Assembly (NCBI RefSeq): GCF_034347385.1
Contig: NZ_CP133777.1
Coordinates: 62,001-126,000, forward strand
Direction: 5' to 3'
DNA from: Actimicrobium sp. CCC2.4
GTDB lineage: Bacteria > Pseudomonadota > Gammaproteobacteria > Burkholderiales > Burkholderiaceae_D
Length of the DNA: 64,000 nucleotides
In this document: in pieces, positions 19,579 through 30,307 of the stretch
How positions within the stretch are numbered: position 1 is the stretch's first letter
Layout of the letters: every line of letters begins with the position of its first letter
Program-made: the position numbers and the translations under genes
Notes under the pieces: generated by a model
Told to the model about the DNA's origin: nothing
Seen by the model: the letters and a program-made list of their open reading frames with translations, nothing else
Database searches by the model: none

Positions 19579-20114
19579 TGACCGACCAGTTACAGGATGT
19601 CATTACACGCGCTGCCCGGGTCCGGCTGATGATTTTCGACGTCGATGGCGTACTGACCGACGGCAGCCTGCACTTTGGTGCCGACGGCGAGCTCATCAAG
19701 ACCTTCAATGTGCTCGATGGCCAGGGCATCCGGCTGCTGCAGCAATCGGGCGTCGCCACGGCGATCATCAGCGCGCGCCAGTCGCCGCTGGTACAGCGCC
19801 GTGCCGGCGACCTCGGCATCACGCATGTGTTCCAAGGCAGTCACGACAAGCGCGCGAGCTTCGAGCAACTGCTGGCGCAGACCGGCTTCACGGCCGACCA
19901 GTGCGGCTTCATTGGTGATGACGTCATCGACCTGCCTATCCTGTTGCGTGCCGGCTTTGCCGCCAGCGTACCGAATGGCCATGCCGAGGTACGCCGGCGC
20001 GTGCATTTTGTCACCACCGCGCAAGGCGGTCGCGGCGCAGTACGTGAACTGTGCGACCTGATCCTGAGCGCCCAGGGCAACTACGAGGCGGCACTGGCAC
20101 CGTATCTGTCATGA
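19578..20114 (+). CDS. kdsC: 3-deoxy-D-manno-octulosonate 8-phosphate phosphatase
   Basis: HAD-superfamily phosphatase that releases Kdo from Kdo-8-P. It is 178 aa, with no cap domain, as in KdsC tetramers. HAD motif I is FDVDGVLTDG near residues 18-27, motif II is in IISARQSP, and motif III/IV is GFIGDDVIDLPIL near 112-124. It overlaps kdsD by 1 nt and lptC by 4 nt (ATGA), so translation is coupled. Confidence 0.96.
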   Translation: MTDQLQDVITRAARVRLMIFDVDGVLTDGSLHFGADGELIKTFNVLDGQGIRLLQQSGVATAIISARQSPLVQRRAGDLGITHVFQGSHDKRASFEQLLAQTGFTADQCGFIGDDVIDLPILLRAGFAASVPNGHAEVRRRVHFVTTAQGGRGAVRELCDLILSAQGNYEAALAPYLS

Positions 20115-20707
20115 GCGCAGTGCGTTCCGCCAACCGCTTCCGGCTCGGGTTCCTGATCGCGCTGAGCGTGGCACTGGCACTCGGCAGTTTCTGGGTTCTC
20201 GAAGTGATCCGCAAAAGCGGCGGTAACGATGCACCTGACGCGCCGCGCGTCGCTCCCGACTACTACGTGAAAAATTTTACCTTTGTCCGGATGGCCAAAA
20301 ACCGCACGGCACGCTACAACATTTCCGGTGACGTGCTGACCCATTTGCCGATGGACGACTCGTATGAAATCACCAAGCCGGTGATCTACAACCTGTCGAA
20401 TAACCGGCCAACGATGGTGATGCGTTCCGAACGTGCACTGGTCAACAGCGACAACAGCGAAGTACAAATGATTGATAACGTGGATGTCGACCGGCCCGCG
20501 TCCGGCTCCATCCAGCGCTTTCATCTCAAGTCCGCCTATCTGCTGCTGTTGCCTGATGACGATGTGATGAAAACCGATACGCCCGTTGAAATGCTGATGG
20601 GTACCACCATACTGAACGGCACCGGCATGGTCGCCAACAACGCCACCCGCCAGCTCGATTTGGCCCATCGCGTGCACGGCGTATTCGCGCCGGCCGTAGC
20701 GCGATGA
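20111..20707 (+). CDS. lptC: LPS export bitopic membrane protein LptC
   Basis: Links the LptB2FG transporter to the periplasmic LptA bridge. From the ATG at 20111 (overlapping the kdsC stop) it is 198 aa, with one N-terminal membrane segment (FRLGFLIALSVALALGSFWV near residues 10-29) and a periplasmic beta-jellyroll. The VAPDYYVKNFTFVRM segment is typical of the family. Sequence conservation in LptC is low; order within kdsC-lptC-lptA-lptB supports the call. Confidence 0.93.
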   Translation: MSAVRSANRFRLGFLIALSVALALGSFWVLEVIRKSGGNDAPDAPRVAPDYYVKNFTFVRMAKNRTARYNISGDVLTHLPMDDSYEITKPVIYNLSNNRPTMVMRSERALVNSDNSEVQMIDNVDVDRPASGSIQRFHLKSAYLLLLPDDDVMKTDTPVEMLMGTTILNGTGMVANNATRQLDLAHRVHGVFAPAVAR

Positions 20708-20751
20708 GCTACTGTGCATGACCTCTTACGCTGCCTCTACCAGGAATTTTC

Positions 20752-21306
20752 ATGAAACCGTTTTTTTTCGCTTTTCTGTTCATGTTCAACGCGGCCTTCG
20801 TGCCGGCGGTGCATGCCGAAAAAGCTGACTCCAACAAACCCACTGTCGTCGACGCCAACCAAATGGCCTACGACGACGTCAAGCAGGTCAATACCTTCAC
20901 CGGTGACGTCGTGGTCGTGCGCGGCACGCTGCTCATGAAAGCCGCACGCGTGGTCGTTGTGCAAGACCCGGCCGGTTATCAGTTCGCCACCTTATATGCT
21001 GCACCTGGCAGCCTGGCCAGCTTTCGACAGAAGCGTGATGGCGGCGAGAATCTGTGGATAGAAGGCGAAGCCGAACGTATTGAATACGATGGCAAGACCG
21101 AACTGGTGAAGTTGTTTTCGAAGGCAAAGATGCGCCGTCTCGATGGCAAGACGCCGACGGACGAAGTCGAAGGAGAATTCATTTCCTACGATAGCCGCAG
21201 CGAATTTTTCTCGGTCAACAACACGCCCGCAGGACAGGACAGCAAGGCCGGTGCCGGACGCATCAAGGCGACGATCCAGCCACGCACACCGGGTGTGCCC
21301 AAATGA
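20752..21306 (+). CDS. lptA: LPS transport periplasmic protein LptA
   Basis: Periplasmic bridge protein that carries LPS from LptC to LptD. It is 184 aa with a cleavable signal peptide ([20 protein letters not shown], cut after HA). The OstA-type domain begins near residue 30 with [20 protein letters not shown], the usual first strands of the jellyroll. It lies between lptC and lptB and overlaps lptB by 4 nt (ATGA). Confidence 0.95.
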   Translation: MKPFFFAFLFMFNAAFVPAVHAEKADSNKPTVVDANQMAYDDVKQVNTFTGDVVVVRGTLLMKAARVVVVQDPAGYQFATLYAAPGSLASFRQKRDGGENLWIEGEAERIEYDGKTELVKLFSKAKMRRLDGKTPTDEVEGEFISYDSRSEFFSVNNTPAGQDSKAGAGRIKATIQPRTPGVPK

Positions 21307-22088
21307 TCAATGCCATGTCGACACCGGTTGACTCCTTCACCAATAGCAGCAGCAAACTGATCGTCACCGGCCTGAAAAAAAGCTACGGAATCCGCCAGGT
21401 TGTCAGCGATGTCTCGCTCGATGTGGCCAGCGGCGAAGTGGTCGGCCTGCTCGGGCCGAACGGTGCCGGCAAGACGACGTCGTTCTACATGATCGTCGGC
21501 CTGGTGCCATCGGACGCCGGTGAAATCCGTCTGGATGGCATCGATATCTCGCGTCTGCCTATCCATCGACGCGCGGTGCTGGGTCTGTCCTATCTGCCGC
21601 AGGAAGCCTCGGTATTTCGCAAGCTGACCGTCGAGGAAAACATCCGCGCCGTGCTGGAACTGCAGCACGATGACCATGGCAAGACGCTGACCAAGTCCGT
21701 CATCAATGAACGGCTCGACACCTTGCTGCAGAATTTGCAGATCGATAAGCTGCGCGACAGCCAGGCCATGTCGCTCTCCGGCGGTGAGCGACGCCGCGTA
21801 GAGATTGCCCGCGCGCTGGCCAGTAATCCGCGCTTCGTGCTGCTCGATGAACCCTTCGCCGGCGTCGATCCGATTGCCGTGATCGAAATCCAGCGCATCG
21901 TGCGCTTCCTGAAAGAACGCGGTATCGGCGTGCTGATCACCGACCACAATGTGCGCGAAACCCTGGGTATCTGCGACCGCGCCTACATCATCAATCAAGG
22001 TGCAGTGCTGGCCAGCGGCAAGCCGGATGCGATCATTGCCAATGAATTGGTGCGCCAGGTCTATCTTGGCGAACACTTCCGGATGTAA
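21303..22088 (+). CDS. lptB: LPS export ABC transporter ATP-binding protein
   Basis: ATPase that powers LPS extraction from the inner membrane with LptF and LptG (not in this window). It is 261 aa: Walker [16 protein letters not shown] near residues 49-63, signature [15 protein letters not shown] near 158-172, Walker [14 protein letters not shown] near 178-190, and switch His in ITDHNVRE. The N-terminus has about 15 extra residues relative to E. coli; MSTPVDSF is an alternative start. The ATGA overlap with lptA favours 21303. Confidence 0.97.
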   Translation: MINAMSTPVDSFTNSSSKLIVTGLKKSYGIRQVVSDVSLDVASGEVVGLLGPNGAGKTTSFYMIVGLVPSDAGEIRLDGIDISRLPIHRRAVLGLSYLPQEASVFRKLTVEENIRAVLELQHDDHGKTLTKSVINERLDTLLQNLQIDKLRDSQAMSLSGGERRRVEIARALASNPRFVLLDEPFAGVDPIAVIEIQRIVRFLKERGIGVLITDHNVRETLGICDRAYIINQGAVLASGKPDAIIANELVRQVYLGEHFRM

Positions 22089-22100
22089 GCACAAACAAGA

Positions 22101-23582
22101 ATGAAACAATCCCTCCAGCTCCGCACCTCCCAGCATCTTGCGCTGACGCCGCAATTGCAGCAATCGATCCGCCTGTTGCAACTGTCGACGCTGGAACTGC
22201 ATCAGGAACTGGAGCAAATGCTGACCGATAATCCGCTGCTGGAACGGCTCGACGATCCGCTCGATCACTCGGTCCGTCTGCTGGCGGATGGCGCGCTCGG
22301 AGCCGAAGGTATCCGTCAGGAAGGGGCCAGCGAAGACGCCAACGCAGCGCCTTCATCGTCCGAATCGGAAGCCCCCGCGCCGGACCAGAACGATGCCGGC
22401 GACGCCACGCCAAGCACCGATGCGGACTGGAGTTTTGATGACGTTGCACGCACCTCGAAAGCGCCGGAAGACGACGATGCCAGGCCGCAGCTCGAAGCAC
22501 ACGAATCCACGCTGCGCGAATTCCTGCTCGAGCAAATGCGCGTCACGGTGCGCAACCCGCGCGATCGCGCGCTGGTCGAATTGATGATCGATGCGCTCAA
22601 TGACAATGGCTACCTCGACGATACGCTGGAGGCCATGCTCGAGCGCTTGCCGGCCGAACTCGACGTTGAAGCCGAAGAGCTGACCATCGCGCTCAAACTG
22701 CTGCAGAGCTTCGATCCGCCCGGCGTCGGCGCCCGCCACGCGGCCGAGTGCCTGGCGCTGCAGATACGGCGTTTTCCCGGCATCGCGATGGTGACCCGGC
22801 GCATGGCACTGGTTATCGTCGAGGACTATCTGCCGCTGTTTGCACAGCGCGATTTCAGCAAGCTCAAGAAAGCCCTCGACTGCGATGACGAGGATCTGCG
22901 CGAAGCCCAGAGCGTGATCCGCCAGTGCAATCCGCACCCGGGTGCGATCTTCGGCGGCGGCACCTCGGACTACGTGGTGCCGGACGTGATCGTCAAGCGC
23001 ACCAAGACCGGCTGGCAAGTCATGCTCAACCATGACGTGATGCCACGACTGCGGGTCAATGCCATGTACGCCAACATTCTCAAGCAGAGCAAAGGTGAGG
23101 GATCGCTGACGTCGCAGCTGCAGGAAGCCAAGTGGCTGATCAAAAATATGCGCCAGCGATTCGATACGATCCTGCGGGTTGCACAGGCCATCGTCGAGCG
23201 TCAGCGGAACTTTTTTTCCCATGGCGCGGTCGCCATGCGCCCCCTTGTCTTGCGTGAGATTGCTGATACACTCGGACTGCACGAGAGCACCATCTCACGT
23301 GTGACAACCCAGAAATACATGCTGACCCCGCATGGCATGTTCGAGTTGAAATATTTTTTTGGCAGCCACGTTGCCACCGAAACGGGCGGCGAAGCGTCAT
23401 CGACGGCAATACGGGCACTCATCAAACAATTGATAGGAGCTGAAGACCCGAAGATTCCATTTTCTGACAGTAAGATCGCAGACATGCTGGGAGAACAGGG
23501 TATGGTAGTGGCAAGGCGTACGGTCGCAAAATATCGCGAAGCCCTGAAAATCCCTCCCGTCAACCTGCGCAAGGCCCTGTAG
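22101..23582 (+). CDS. rpoN: RNA polymerase sigma-54 factor
   Basis: Sigma factor for -24/-12 promoters that needs enhancer-binding ATPases; it commonly serves nitrogen and motility genes. It is 493 aa. Region I is [20 protein letters not shown], the glutamine-rich activator-interaction part, followed by a variable acidic region (residues about 65-135). The core-binding and DNA-binding domains follow, with the RpoN box [16 protein letters not shown] near the C-terminus. It lies between lptB and hpf, the order usual in proteobacteria. Confidence 0.97.
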   Translation: MKQSLQLRTSQHLALTPQLQQSIRLLQLSTLELHQELEQMLTDNPLLERLDDPLDHSVRLLADGALGAEGIRQEGASEDANAAPSSSESEAPAPDQNDAGDATPSTDADWSFDDVARTSKAPEDDDARPQLEAHESTLREFLLEQMRVTVRNPRDRALVELMIDALNDNGYLDDTLEAMLERLPAELDVEAEELTIALKLLQSFDPPGVGARHAAECLALQIRRFPGIAMVTRRMALVIVEDYLPLFAQRDFSKLKKALDCDDEDLREAQSVIRQCNPHPGAIFGGGTSDYVVPDVIVKRTKTGWQVMLNHDVMPRLRVNAMYANILKQSKGEGSLTSQLQEAKWLIKNMRQRFDTILRVAQAIVERQRNFFSHGAVAMRPLVLREIADTLGLHESTISRVTTQKYMLTPHGMFELKYFFGSHVATETGGEASSTAIRALIKQLIGAEDPKIPFSDSKIADMLGEQGMVVARRTVAKYREALKIPPVNLRKAL

Positions 23583-23689
23583 TTTCTGTAGTTTCATTTG
23601 TCATGTTGTACTGTCGTTGTGTTCGAAGCTACCCTTCCGTAGCGGGGTCACCTCCGAACCTCCATCGGCATTATTCAAAGGAGCGCTGT

Positions 23690-24046
23690 ATGAATCTCAC
23701 AATCAGTGGACACCACCTCGAAGTGACACCTGCCATTCGTGAATATGTGCAAAGCAAGCTTGAGCGTATCAAGCGCCATTTCGACCATGTCATTGATATT
23801 GCCGTCATCCTGACGGTAGAAAAACTCCCGGAAAAAGAAAAGCGGCAGCGAGCAGAAATCAACCTGCATCTGCGCGGCAAAGACTTGCACGCCGAGAGTA
23901 TTGCGGAGGATCTTTATGCCGCAATTGATGCGCTGATCGACAAGCTCGATCGCCAGGTCATCAAGTACAAAACCAAATTGCAGGATCATCAGCACGACGC
24001 CATCAAACACATCCCTGACCCGGTTGTGATAGCCGCCTCCTCCTGA
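23690..24046 (+). CDS. hpf: Ribosome hibernation promoting factor (short HPF)
   Basis: Binds the 30S decoding region and favours 100S ribosome dimers in stationary phase. The start at 23690 ([20 protein letters not shown]) is preceded by AAAGGAGCG. The 118-aa length is the short HPF/YhbH type. The S30AE domain covers nearly the whole protein, with [18 protein letters not shown] the usual middle strands. It lies downstream of rpoN and is followed by a terminator, so it probably ends the operon. Confidence 0.95.
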   Translation: MNLTISGHHLEVTPAIREYVQSKLERIKRHFDHVIDIAVILTVEKLPEKEKRQRAEINLHLRGKDLHAESIAEDLYAAIDALIDKLDRQVIKYKTKLQDHQHDAIKHIPDPVVIAASS

Positions 24047-24084
24047 TCGAACCCGCTGCCGGGCAGACCGGCACATTCCATTTA

Positions 24085-24108
24085 GGGCGCATTGATTGCG
24101 CCCTTTTT
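24085..24108 (+). terminator. Rho-independent terminator after hpf
   Basis: GGGCGCA (24085-24091) pairs with TGCGCCC (24097-24103) around a TTGAT loop, followed by five T. It closes the kdsD-to-hpf operon. Confidence 0.9.
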
Positions 24109-24147
24109 AATTTCACGCAATTGACTTGTGCACAATCGAATCCGACC

Positions 24148-25245
24148 ATGACCGCTCTCATCCAGACCCAGATCCGCAACGCAACAGGCCACATCACACT
24201 GGACCGTCCGAAGGCCCTCAATTCCTTGTCGCTCGCGATGGTGCGCGACCTGACTCACGTGCTGCTCGACTGGCGTGATAACGCCGCCGTCCAGACTGTG
24301 ATCCTACGCGGCAGCACCGAGAAGGCGTTTTGTGCCGGTGGAGATATCCGCTTTTTTCATCAGGCCGGCGGGTCGACGCCCCAAGGCGGCAGCGCAGCGC
24401 TGGATGATTTTTTTACCGAAGAGTATGCACTGAACCACCTGATCCATTTTTATCCGAAACCCTGGATCGCCGTGATGGATGGCATCGTCATGGGGGGTGG
24501 CATGGGGCTGGCGCAAAGTGGTCCGCAGAACCGCTTGCGGATCGTCACCGAGCGCACGAAAATGGCCATGCCCGAAGTCAATATCGGCTTGTTCCCAGAT
24601 GTCGGTGGTAGCTATTTTCTGTCGCGCACACCCGGGCAACTGGGCACGTATCTGGGCGTGAGCGGCGAGATGATAGGCGCTGCCGATGCGCTCTACGCCG
24701 GACTGGCCGATGTGTTCCTGCCGGGGGGTGCGCTGGCCGGACTGGAGGCCTTGCTCGATCAGTTTTCAGGTGGCGATGTGCGCGCTGCCATTCGCGCGTA
24801 TGCCGCACCGTTTGCCAGCCTGTGCGATCCGGCCGGGAGCAAACTGGCGCAGCAGCAGGCGAGCATCGACACGCATTTCCGGTTCGCGTCGGTCACGCAG
24901 ATTGCTGACTCGCTGGCCGGCGACGACAGTGCGTTCGCTCAGGCGACACTGGCGACGATGCAGAAGCGCTCGCCGCTGATGATGGCGGTGACCTTGCGCC
25001 AATTACGACAGGGCGCAGCGCAAGATCTTGCAGGCTGCCTGCGCATGGAACGCACGATGGTGCGACACGCTTTCACGCAGGGCGAGGTACTGGAGGGGAT
25101 ACGTGCGGTGGTGATCGACAAGGACAACCAGCCGCACTGGCAGCCGGCCGGTTTGGAAGACGTAACGCAGGAGATGGTCGATGGCTATTTCGCGCCGGTC
25201 TGGCCGGACCATGCCCATCCGCTGCGGCACCTCATTGATCAATAA
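24148..25245 (+). CDS. Enoyl-CoA hydratase/isomerase family, 3-hydroxyisobutyryl-CoA hydrolase-like
   Basis: Crotonase-fold protein of 365 aa from the ATG at 24148 (MTALIQTQIRNATGHITLDR). It is longer than typical enoyl-CoA hydratases and matches the HIBYL-CoA hydrolase subgroup. Pieces supporting this are GSTEKAFCAGGDIRFF (first oxyanion-hole strand), DGIVMGGGMGLAQSG (second), and MAMPEVNIGLFPDVGGSYF, whose Glu/Asp positions suit the hydrolase. The C-terminal ECH_2 extension is present. The role would be in valine breakdown, releasing 3-hydroxyisobutyrate. It is a monocistronic gene between the hpf terminator and the convergent dgt. Confidence 0.87.
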   Translation: MTALIQTQIRNATGHITLDRPKALNSLSLAMVRDLTHVLLDWRDNAAVQTVILRGSTEKAFCAGGDIRFFHQAGGSTPQGGSAALDDFFTEEYALNHLIHFYPKPWIAVMDGIVMGGGMGLAQSGPQNRLRIVTERTKMAMPEVNIGLFPDVGGSYFLSRTPGQLGTYLGVSGEMIGAADALYAGLADVFLPGGALAGLEALLDQFSGGDVRAAIRAYAAPFASLCDPAGSKLAQQQASIDTHFRFASVTQIADSLAGDDSAFAQATLATMQKRSPLMMAVTLRQLRQGAAQDLAGCLRMERTMVRHAFTQGEVLEGIRAVVIDKDNQPHWQPAGLEDVTQEMVDGYFAPVWPDHAHPLRHLIDQ

Positions 25246-25272
25246 ATTTTTCGCTGCGACGGCCGACCCGGC

Positions 25273-26403
25273 TTAGAGTTCGTCCATCCTGAATATCCGC
25301 CGGTGTTCACGGATCGCATAGCGGTCCGTCATGCCGGCGATGTAGTCGGCCACCTTGCGCACCTGGCTGGTCGCATCACCTTCGCGGGACTCGTAGTCCG
25401 GCGACAGCAGACCGGGCTCGGCCATGAAGGCGGTAAACAGATCGGTGACGATACGGCGTGCCTTGCTGGTCATCCGGTTGACCAGATAATGGCGATACAG
25501 GTTCTCGCGCAGGAACTGCTTGAGCAGTGTCGCCTGCGCCTGCATCGCCGGTGAAAAAGCGATCAGTGGCGGCGCGTTGCGCACGTCGTCGACACTTTCC
25601 AGACGGGCTTGCCGGATGCGCTCGCGGGACGTGTCGATCAGGTCGACAACCAGCGCATTGATCATCTGCCGTATCGTTTCGCTGATCGCACGGCGACCGC
25701 TGATGCCCGGATAAACTTGCGCGACTTCGCGCCGGTGACGCGCATACAGATCGATCTCGTCGAGTTGCGTTTCCGTGAGCAGGCCGGAACGCAGGCCGTC
25801 ATCGATATCGTGATTGTTGTAGGCAATTTCATCGGCCAGGTTGGCCAGCTGCGCTTCCAGCGTCGGCTGCTTCTTGTCGAGGAAGCGCTGGCCGATCGCA
25901 CCGAGCGTGCGGGCGTTCGCTGCCGAACAATGTTTGAGGATGCCTTCGCGTGTTTCGAACATCAGGTTCAGGCCGTCGAACGCACCGTAACGCTCTTCCA
26001 GCACATCGACCACACGCAGGCTTTGCAGGTTGTGTTCGAAGCCGCCGTGGTCGCTCATGCAGGCATTGAGTGCATCCTGGCCGGCATGCCCGAATGGCGT
26101 ATGGCCGAGGTCGTGTGCCAGCGAAATCGCTTCGATCAAGTCTTCATTGAGCTGCAGGTTGCGCGCCACCGAGCGCGCGATTTGCGCCACTTCGATGCTG
26201 TGCGTCAGGCGCGTTCGGAACAGGTCGCCTTCGTGATTAACGAACACCTGCGTCTTGTATTCGAGCCGGCGAAACGCGGCACAGTGAATGATGCGGTCGC
26301 GGTCGCGCTGGAATTCCGAGCGCGAGGCCGGCGCCGGTTCGGCGAACTGGCGTCCGGGCGATGCGTCAGGGCGGGCCGCGTATGGCGCCAATTCATCATT
26401 CAT
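25273..26403 (-). CDS. dgt: Deoxyguanosinetriphosphate triphosphohydrolase-like protein
   Basis: HD-domain dNTPase that cleaves dGTP (and often other dNTPs) to nucleoside and triphosphate. From the ATG at 26403 ([20 protein letters not shown]), with GAGG 8 nt upstream, it is 376 aa. The HD metal site is visible as [14 protein letters not shown], then [15 protein letters not shown], with a later Asp in [16 protein letters not shown]. This matches the type 2 dGTPase subfamily. It lies 19 nt downstream of the aroK-aroB fusion and is probably the last gene of the pil-aro operon. Confidence 0.93.
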   Translation of the reverse strand: MNDELAPYAARPDASPGRQFAEPAPASRSEFQRDRDRIIHCAAFRRLEYKTQVFVNHEGDLFRTRLTHSIEVAQIARSVARNLQLNEDLIEAISLAHDLGHTPFGHAGQDALNACMSDHGGFEHNLQSLRVVDVLEERYGAFDGLNLMFETREGILKHCSAANARTLGAIGQRFLDKKQPTLEAQLANLADEIAYNNHDIDDGLRSGLLTETQLDEIDLYARHRREVAQVYPGISGRRAISETIRQMINALVVDLIDTSRERIRQARLESVDDVRNAPPLIAFSPAMQAQATLLKQFLRENLYRHYLVNRMTSKARRIVTDLFTAFMAEPGLLSPDYESREGDATSQVRKVADYIAGMTDRYAIREHRRIFRMDEL

Positions 26404-26422
26404 CAAAACCTCGTTGAGTTGG

Positions 26423-28126
26423 TCAGCAAGCGCGCTGTACGCACGCATGCAGCGTATGCGCAAGCACCGTGTCGGGCACGGTGCGGATGATGGCACTGCC
26501 CAGTGGTTGCAGCAGGATGAACTTGATCGCCCCGCCCTCGTTTTTCTTGTCGACCTGCATCAGTTCCAGCCAGGTCGCCAGTCCGAGGTCAGGCGCAATG
26601 ACCGGCAAGCCCGCAGCGCTCACGATCCGTGCCAGACGGTCCCGCGCGACAGTATCGATCAGCCCCAGACGGCACGATAAATCGGCCGCCATCACCATTC
26701 CGCAACCCACTGCTTCACCATGCAACCAGGTGCCGTAACCGAGACCGGCTTCAATCGCATGGGCAAAGGTGTGGCCGAAATTGAGGATGGCGCGGATGCC
26801 CGATTCGCGCTCGTCCTGACGCACGATGTCGGCCTTGATTTCGCACGAACGCCGGATCACATGCGTCAGCGCGACGGCATCCCTGGCCAGCAGGGCCCCC
26901 ATATTGGCTTCGACCCAGTCCAGAAAAACGGTATCGATAATCGCGCCGTGCTTGATCACTTCGGCCAGGCCTGCTGACAATTCGCGCGCCGGCAAGCTAT
27001 CGAGCGTGGCGGTGTCCGCAATCACGGTCTGGGGCTGGTAGAACGCACCGATCATGTTCTTGCCAAGCGGATGATTGATGCCGGTCTTGCCACCGACCGA
27101 CGAATCGACCTGCGACAGCAAGGTGGTCGGGATCTGGATCAGCGGTACGCCACGCATATAGCTCGCGGCCGCGAAGCCGGTCATGTCGCCGACCACGCCA
27201 CCGCCGAGTGCAATCAGCGTGGTCTTGCGGTCGCACTTGTCGGTCAGCAAACCATCAAAAATCGCCATCAGGTTGGGCCAGGTTTTTTCTTCTTCGCCAT
27301 CCGGCAGCACGACCGTGGTCACTTGCTTGCCGGCAGCGGCGAGACTGCGCGTCAGACGTTCCAGGTACAAGGGTGCAACAACGGTATTGGTGACAACTGC
27401 GACACGCTCTCCGTGCACGTGCTGGCGCAGCAAACCGGCATCGTCGAGCAAGCCGGGGCCGATCGTAATCGGGTAGCTGCGGGTGCCGAGATCGACCTGC
27501 AACCGGACCGGCACAGGGCGTGCAGCGCCAGGCTCGCGTGGGACAGGTGCTGGCGTTACGGTGGAAATGGGCATGGATTGGGAATTCATCGAGGGTTCGA
27601 TGCAACGGTCGGGTGCTAACCCGAGATGCATCAGTATGTTATTGACCAAAAATTGTACATTGGGGCGACCGGTATCGATCACGATATCTGCAATCTCGGC
27701 GTACATCGGTTCGCGCTGACGGGACAAGTCTTCGAGACGACGACGCGGATCCGGCCCCTGTAGCAAGGGTCGATTCTTGTCGTGACTCGTGCGATGCAGG
27801 ATGCTGCTGACACTGGCACGCAGGTAAATGACCGTACCCCGCTCTGCCAGCAGCGCGCGACTGGCCGGATTGAGGATTGCGCCACCGCCGGTGGCGAGCA
27901 CGATATCGTCGAGTGCCGTCAGGTCTTTGATGACCTCGGCTTCGCGCTGGCGAAACGACGCCTCGCCTTCGACCTCGAAAATCACCGGAATCGAAGCACC
28001 AGTACGCGCCTCGATTTCGTGATCCGAATCAATGAACCGCTTGTTGAGTTTTCTGGCGAGGGCCCGGCCAACTGTCGTTTTGCCGGAGCCCATCAGGCCG
28101 ATGAGGAAAATATTTTTTTTTGTCAA
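26423..28126 (-). CDS. aroKB: Fused shikimate kinase / 3-dehydroquinate synthase
   Basis: One uninterrupted frame of 567 codons joins two shikimate-pathway enzymes. Residues 1-175 are shikimate kinase: P-loop [11 protein letters not shown] at 10-20, shikimate-binding FIDSDHEIE at 31-39, and ATGGGA near 78-83. A Pro/Ala-rich linker spans about 178-205 ([20 protein letters not shown]). Residues 206-567 are dehydroquinate synthase: NAD-binding [11 protein letters not shown], then [24 protein letters not shown] and HGEAVGCGM, which carry the Glu/His/His metal ligands. The start is a TTG at 28126 overlapping the TGA of the upstream gene. An internal ATG (27589) could in principle start AroB alone, but no Shine-Dalgarno precedes it and no stop separates the halves. 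In most betaproteobacteria aroK and aroB are separate neighbours. Confidence 0.88.
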   Translation of the reverse strand: MTKKNIFLIGLMGSGKTTVGRALARKLNKRFIDSDHEIEARTGASIPVIFEVEGEASFRQREAEVIKDLTALDDIVLATGGGAILNPASRALLAERGTVIYLRASVSSILHRTSHDKNRPLLQGPDPRRRLEDLSRQREPMYAEIADIVIDTGRPNVQFLVNNILMHLGLAPDRCIEPSMNSQSMPISTVTPAPVPREPGAARPVPVRLQVDLGTRSYPITIGPGLLDDAGLLRQHVHGERVAVVTNTVVAPLYLERLTRSLAAAGKQVTTVVLPDGEEEKTWPNLMAIFDGLLTDKCDRKTTLIALGGGVVGDMTGFAAASYMRGVPLIQIPTTLLSQVDSSVGGKTGINHPLGKNMIGAFYQPQTVIADTATLDSLPARELSAGLAEVIKHGAIIDTVFLDWVEANMGALLARDAVALTHVIRRSCEIKADIVRQDERESGIRAILNFGHTFAHAIEAGLGYGTWLHGEAVGCGMVMAADLSCRLGLIDTVARDRLARIVSAAGLPVIAPDLGLATWLELMQVDKKNEGGAIKFILLQPLGSAIIRTVPDTVLAHTLHACVQRAC

Positions 28127-30249
28127 TTTGAACTGAAGCCGAATACGGATCCGATAAGTTTAGGCGTGGTCGCCACAATGTTGACCGACCCTGATGCGCA
28201 AGTAGTGTCCGGCTTGATAGTAACCTGATGAAACGTGCCACCGACTTCGTTAGTCGATGGGACGATAGCGGGATAAAAGGTACCTGCCGAGATTTTGTTC
28301 GCATCGGCCGCAGACAGGGTGCTCTCCGCCGGAATAGGATTGTTATTGATGTCTGTCAGACGAAACACCAGTGTCTGCGCGCTGCAACCAGGTCCGGCAA
28401 GTCCGGCGATCACTGAAGCGGCACTGCCATCGGTAGTCGGATTCCAGTCGCGGCACGACGTGGACGTACAGAACTGACGAATCAAGGTCGCATGTGAACC
28501 GCTGAAAATGAATTCCCGCGACTGGCGTATGTAGTTGATGCCCCAGCGACCATCGCCGGCGGCACTGTATGTCGATTTGTTATATGGCACCGGCAAGTCG
28601 CCATTTGCCGCGTCATAAACCCCATCAAGTCCTCCCGTGCCGGTGACACCGTTGATTTTGGTAAGTACACCGGCATCGAGGAAGGCATCCGGCAGATCAG
28701 TAAATGGCTCACCACCGCTAATACACGTATCGATCAACGGTCTGAAAACGGCAGGGCTTGTGCTGTCGCCGCTAGTGAAATTACTGCAGGAATATTGCCC
28801 GTCACCGTTCGAATCGATGAAGTCTTCGATGCCCTGTGCATAAGCAAGCACGGTGACACGTCCATTCGCTGGTCGAAAGGATTGGCTAAACAACGAAACA
28901 GAACACAGACCGGACGCGTCGGTCTGGCAAGCACCTTGCGCTGATGAACCGACCGCCCCGCCTTCCGCAATGAAATTGACTGTCGTACCTGAGGCAATCG
29001 GATTGCCATACTGGTCAGCCATCCGGACAGTGATGAGCGCGGATACGCCGTCGTAATCGAGGCCTTCGATGTTGTACTTGTTAGCACTCACCGACATCGC
29101 TTTTTGGATTGGCAGGCCGGTCGATATGGTCAGATTGTCCGACAACACGCTTACGGTACTGCCGTTGGCGGTGCTCGCTTGAGCAATTACTTTCACCGGC
29201 GTCGGGATCGTACCCGACTGTACGCTGGTGGTGACATTTCCCTGACTGTCCGTCGTCGCTTGCGCGGGAAGGACCTTGAGGCCACCAGTGGTCGTGGTCG
29301 CAGCGAAAGAGACGTTCACGCCAGGGATTCCGGCACCGGTCTGGTCAACCACCTTAAAAGTCAATTGTGCCGACTCGCTGCGGCCCAGTCCGCCACTCCC
29401 CTTGAGAACCAGCGAAGAAAGCGGAGAACTGGAGCTAACAAAATTAATTGCACCCGCGCTGGCTACATTGACGCCAATGGAAATGGTTTTCGACGAGTTA
29501 CCGATCGAAGCGGTAATCACGTCCGTCCCGCGTGTACACCCCTTGTTCAGATAAGTCGCCGTTGCATTACCACTCACAACACTACCCAGCGTCAGAACGG
29601 CAGTGCCATCACCGCTGCATAACGACGAAAGATTCAGGCCAGGGACAATCGAGACCGGCTGTCCATTATTGGTCACTGGAATATTCAGCGTCGTCGTACT
29701 GAGCGATGACAATGGTCCGCTCGGCGAAGGCGTGAACGATAGCGCGCCGACAAGCAGGTTGGCAGCACCTATCGAGACATTTGTCGTGCCGGAAGCCGTC
29801 TTGGCACCGAGCACAGCCTGTGCGGTAATCGTTGTAGCGCCGGCCGATGAAAAATCGACGGGCTTGACATTGATGACCGCCACGCCGGTGCTGTCTGTCA
29901 ATGCGGATCCAGATATCGGGGAAAATTGCAGCAGTGTTGCGCTACCAACCGTAAATTGGACGACCGCGTTTGCTAGCGCGGCTCCCGTCGCATCTACAAA
30001 TTTTGCCCGCACGGTCCCGACATCACCTCCCGACAATGCCGTTATTGTTGCACCAGCCCCATCGACGACCGACACGGTGAGCACCGCAGCTGCGATCGTG
30101 CCGGACTTCGTTCCCGTCGCAGTGCCGGAACCAACGCCCGTCGTCGTTCCTGCGGACCCGCCACCGCCACCGCAAGCAGCCAAACTGGCGACGAGAAGAG
30201 CGCCGAGCCCAATTTTACCGAGAGCAATACGCTTCAATTTACTGGTCAT
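28123..30249 (-). CDS. Large Ig-like domain lipoprotein in the pilus operon
   Basis: Secreted lipoprotein of 708 aa, function unknown. A signal peptide ends in lipobox SLAAC (Cys26), followed by a poly-Gly tether. The body is Ser/Thr/Gly/Ala-rich and shows tandem bacterial Ig-like (invasin/Big_1-like) units. Recurring pieces are [32 protein letters not shown], and [21 protein letters not shown], each with a DS(Q/T)G(N/V)(V/A) turn. [10 protein letters not shown] loop near residues 480-490 resembles a calcium site. About seven Cys lie in the C-terminal half. It is inserted between pilQ (58 bp upstream) and aroKB (4-nt overlap), where pilQ and aroK are normally adjacent. A surface role with the pilus machinery is inference from position. 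Confidence 0.8.
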   Translation of the reverse strand: MTSKLKRIALGKIGLGALLVASLAACGGGGGSAGTTTGVGSGTATGTKSGTIAAAVLTVSVVDGAGATITALSGGDVGTVRAKFVDATGAALANAVVQFTVGSATLLQFSPISGSALTDSTGVAVINVKPVDFSSAGATTITAQAVLGAKTASGTTNVSIGAANLLVGALSFTPSPSGPLSSLSTTTLNIPVTNNGQPVSIVPGLNLSSLCSGDGTAVLTLGSVVSGNATATYLNKGCTRGTDVITASIGNSSKTISIGVNVASAGAINFVSSSSPLSSLVLKGSGGLGRSESAQLTFKVVDQTGAGIPGVNVSFAATTTTGGLKVLPAQATTDSQGNVTTSVQSGTIPTPVKVIAQASTANGSTVSVLSDNLTISTGLPIQKAMSVSANKYNIEGLDYDGVSALITVRMADQYGNPIASGTTVNFIAEGGAVGSSAQGACQTDASGLCSVSLFSQSFRPANGRVTVLAYAQGIEDFIDSNGDGQYSCSNFTSGDSTSPAVFRPLIDTCISGGEPFTDLPDAFLDAGVLTKINGVTGTGGLDGVYDAANGDLPVPYNKSTYSAAGDGRWGINYIRQSREFIFSGSHATLIRQFCTSTSCRDWNPTTDGSAASVIAGLAGPGCSAQTLVFRLTDINNNPIPAESTLSAADANKISAGTFYPAIVPSTNEVGGTFHQVTIKPDTTCASGSVNIVATTPKLIGSVFGFSSN

Positions 30250-30307
30250 TTTTCAGTCCTGAATTTTTATTGTTAGCGCTACGTTGGCCGTCAATCACAT
30301 CTCGCAA

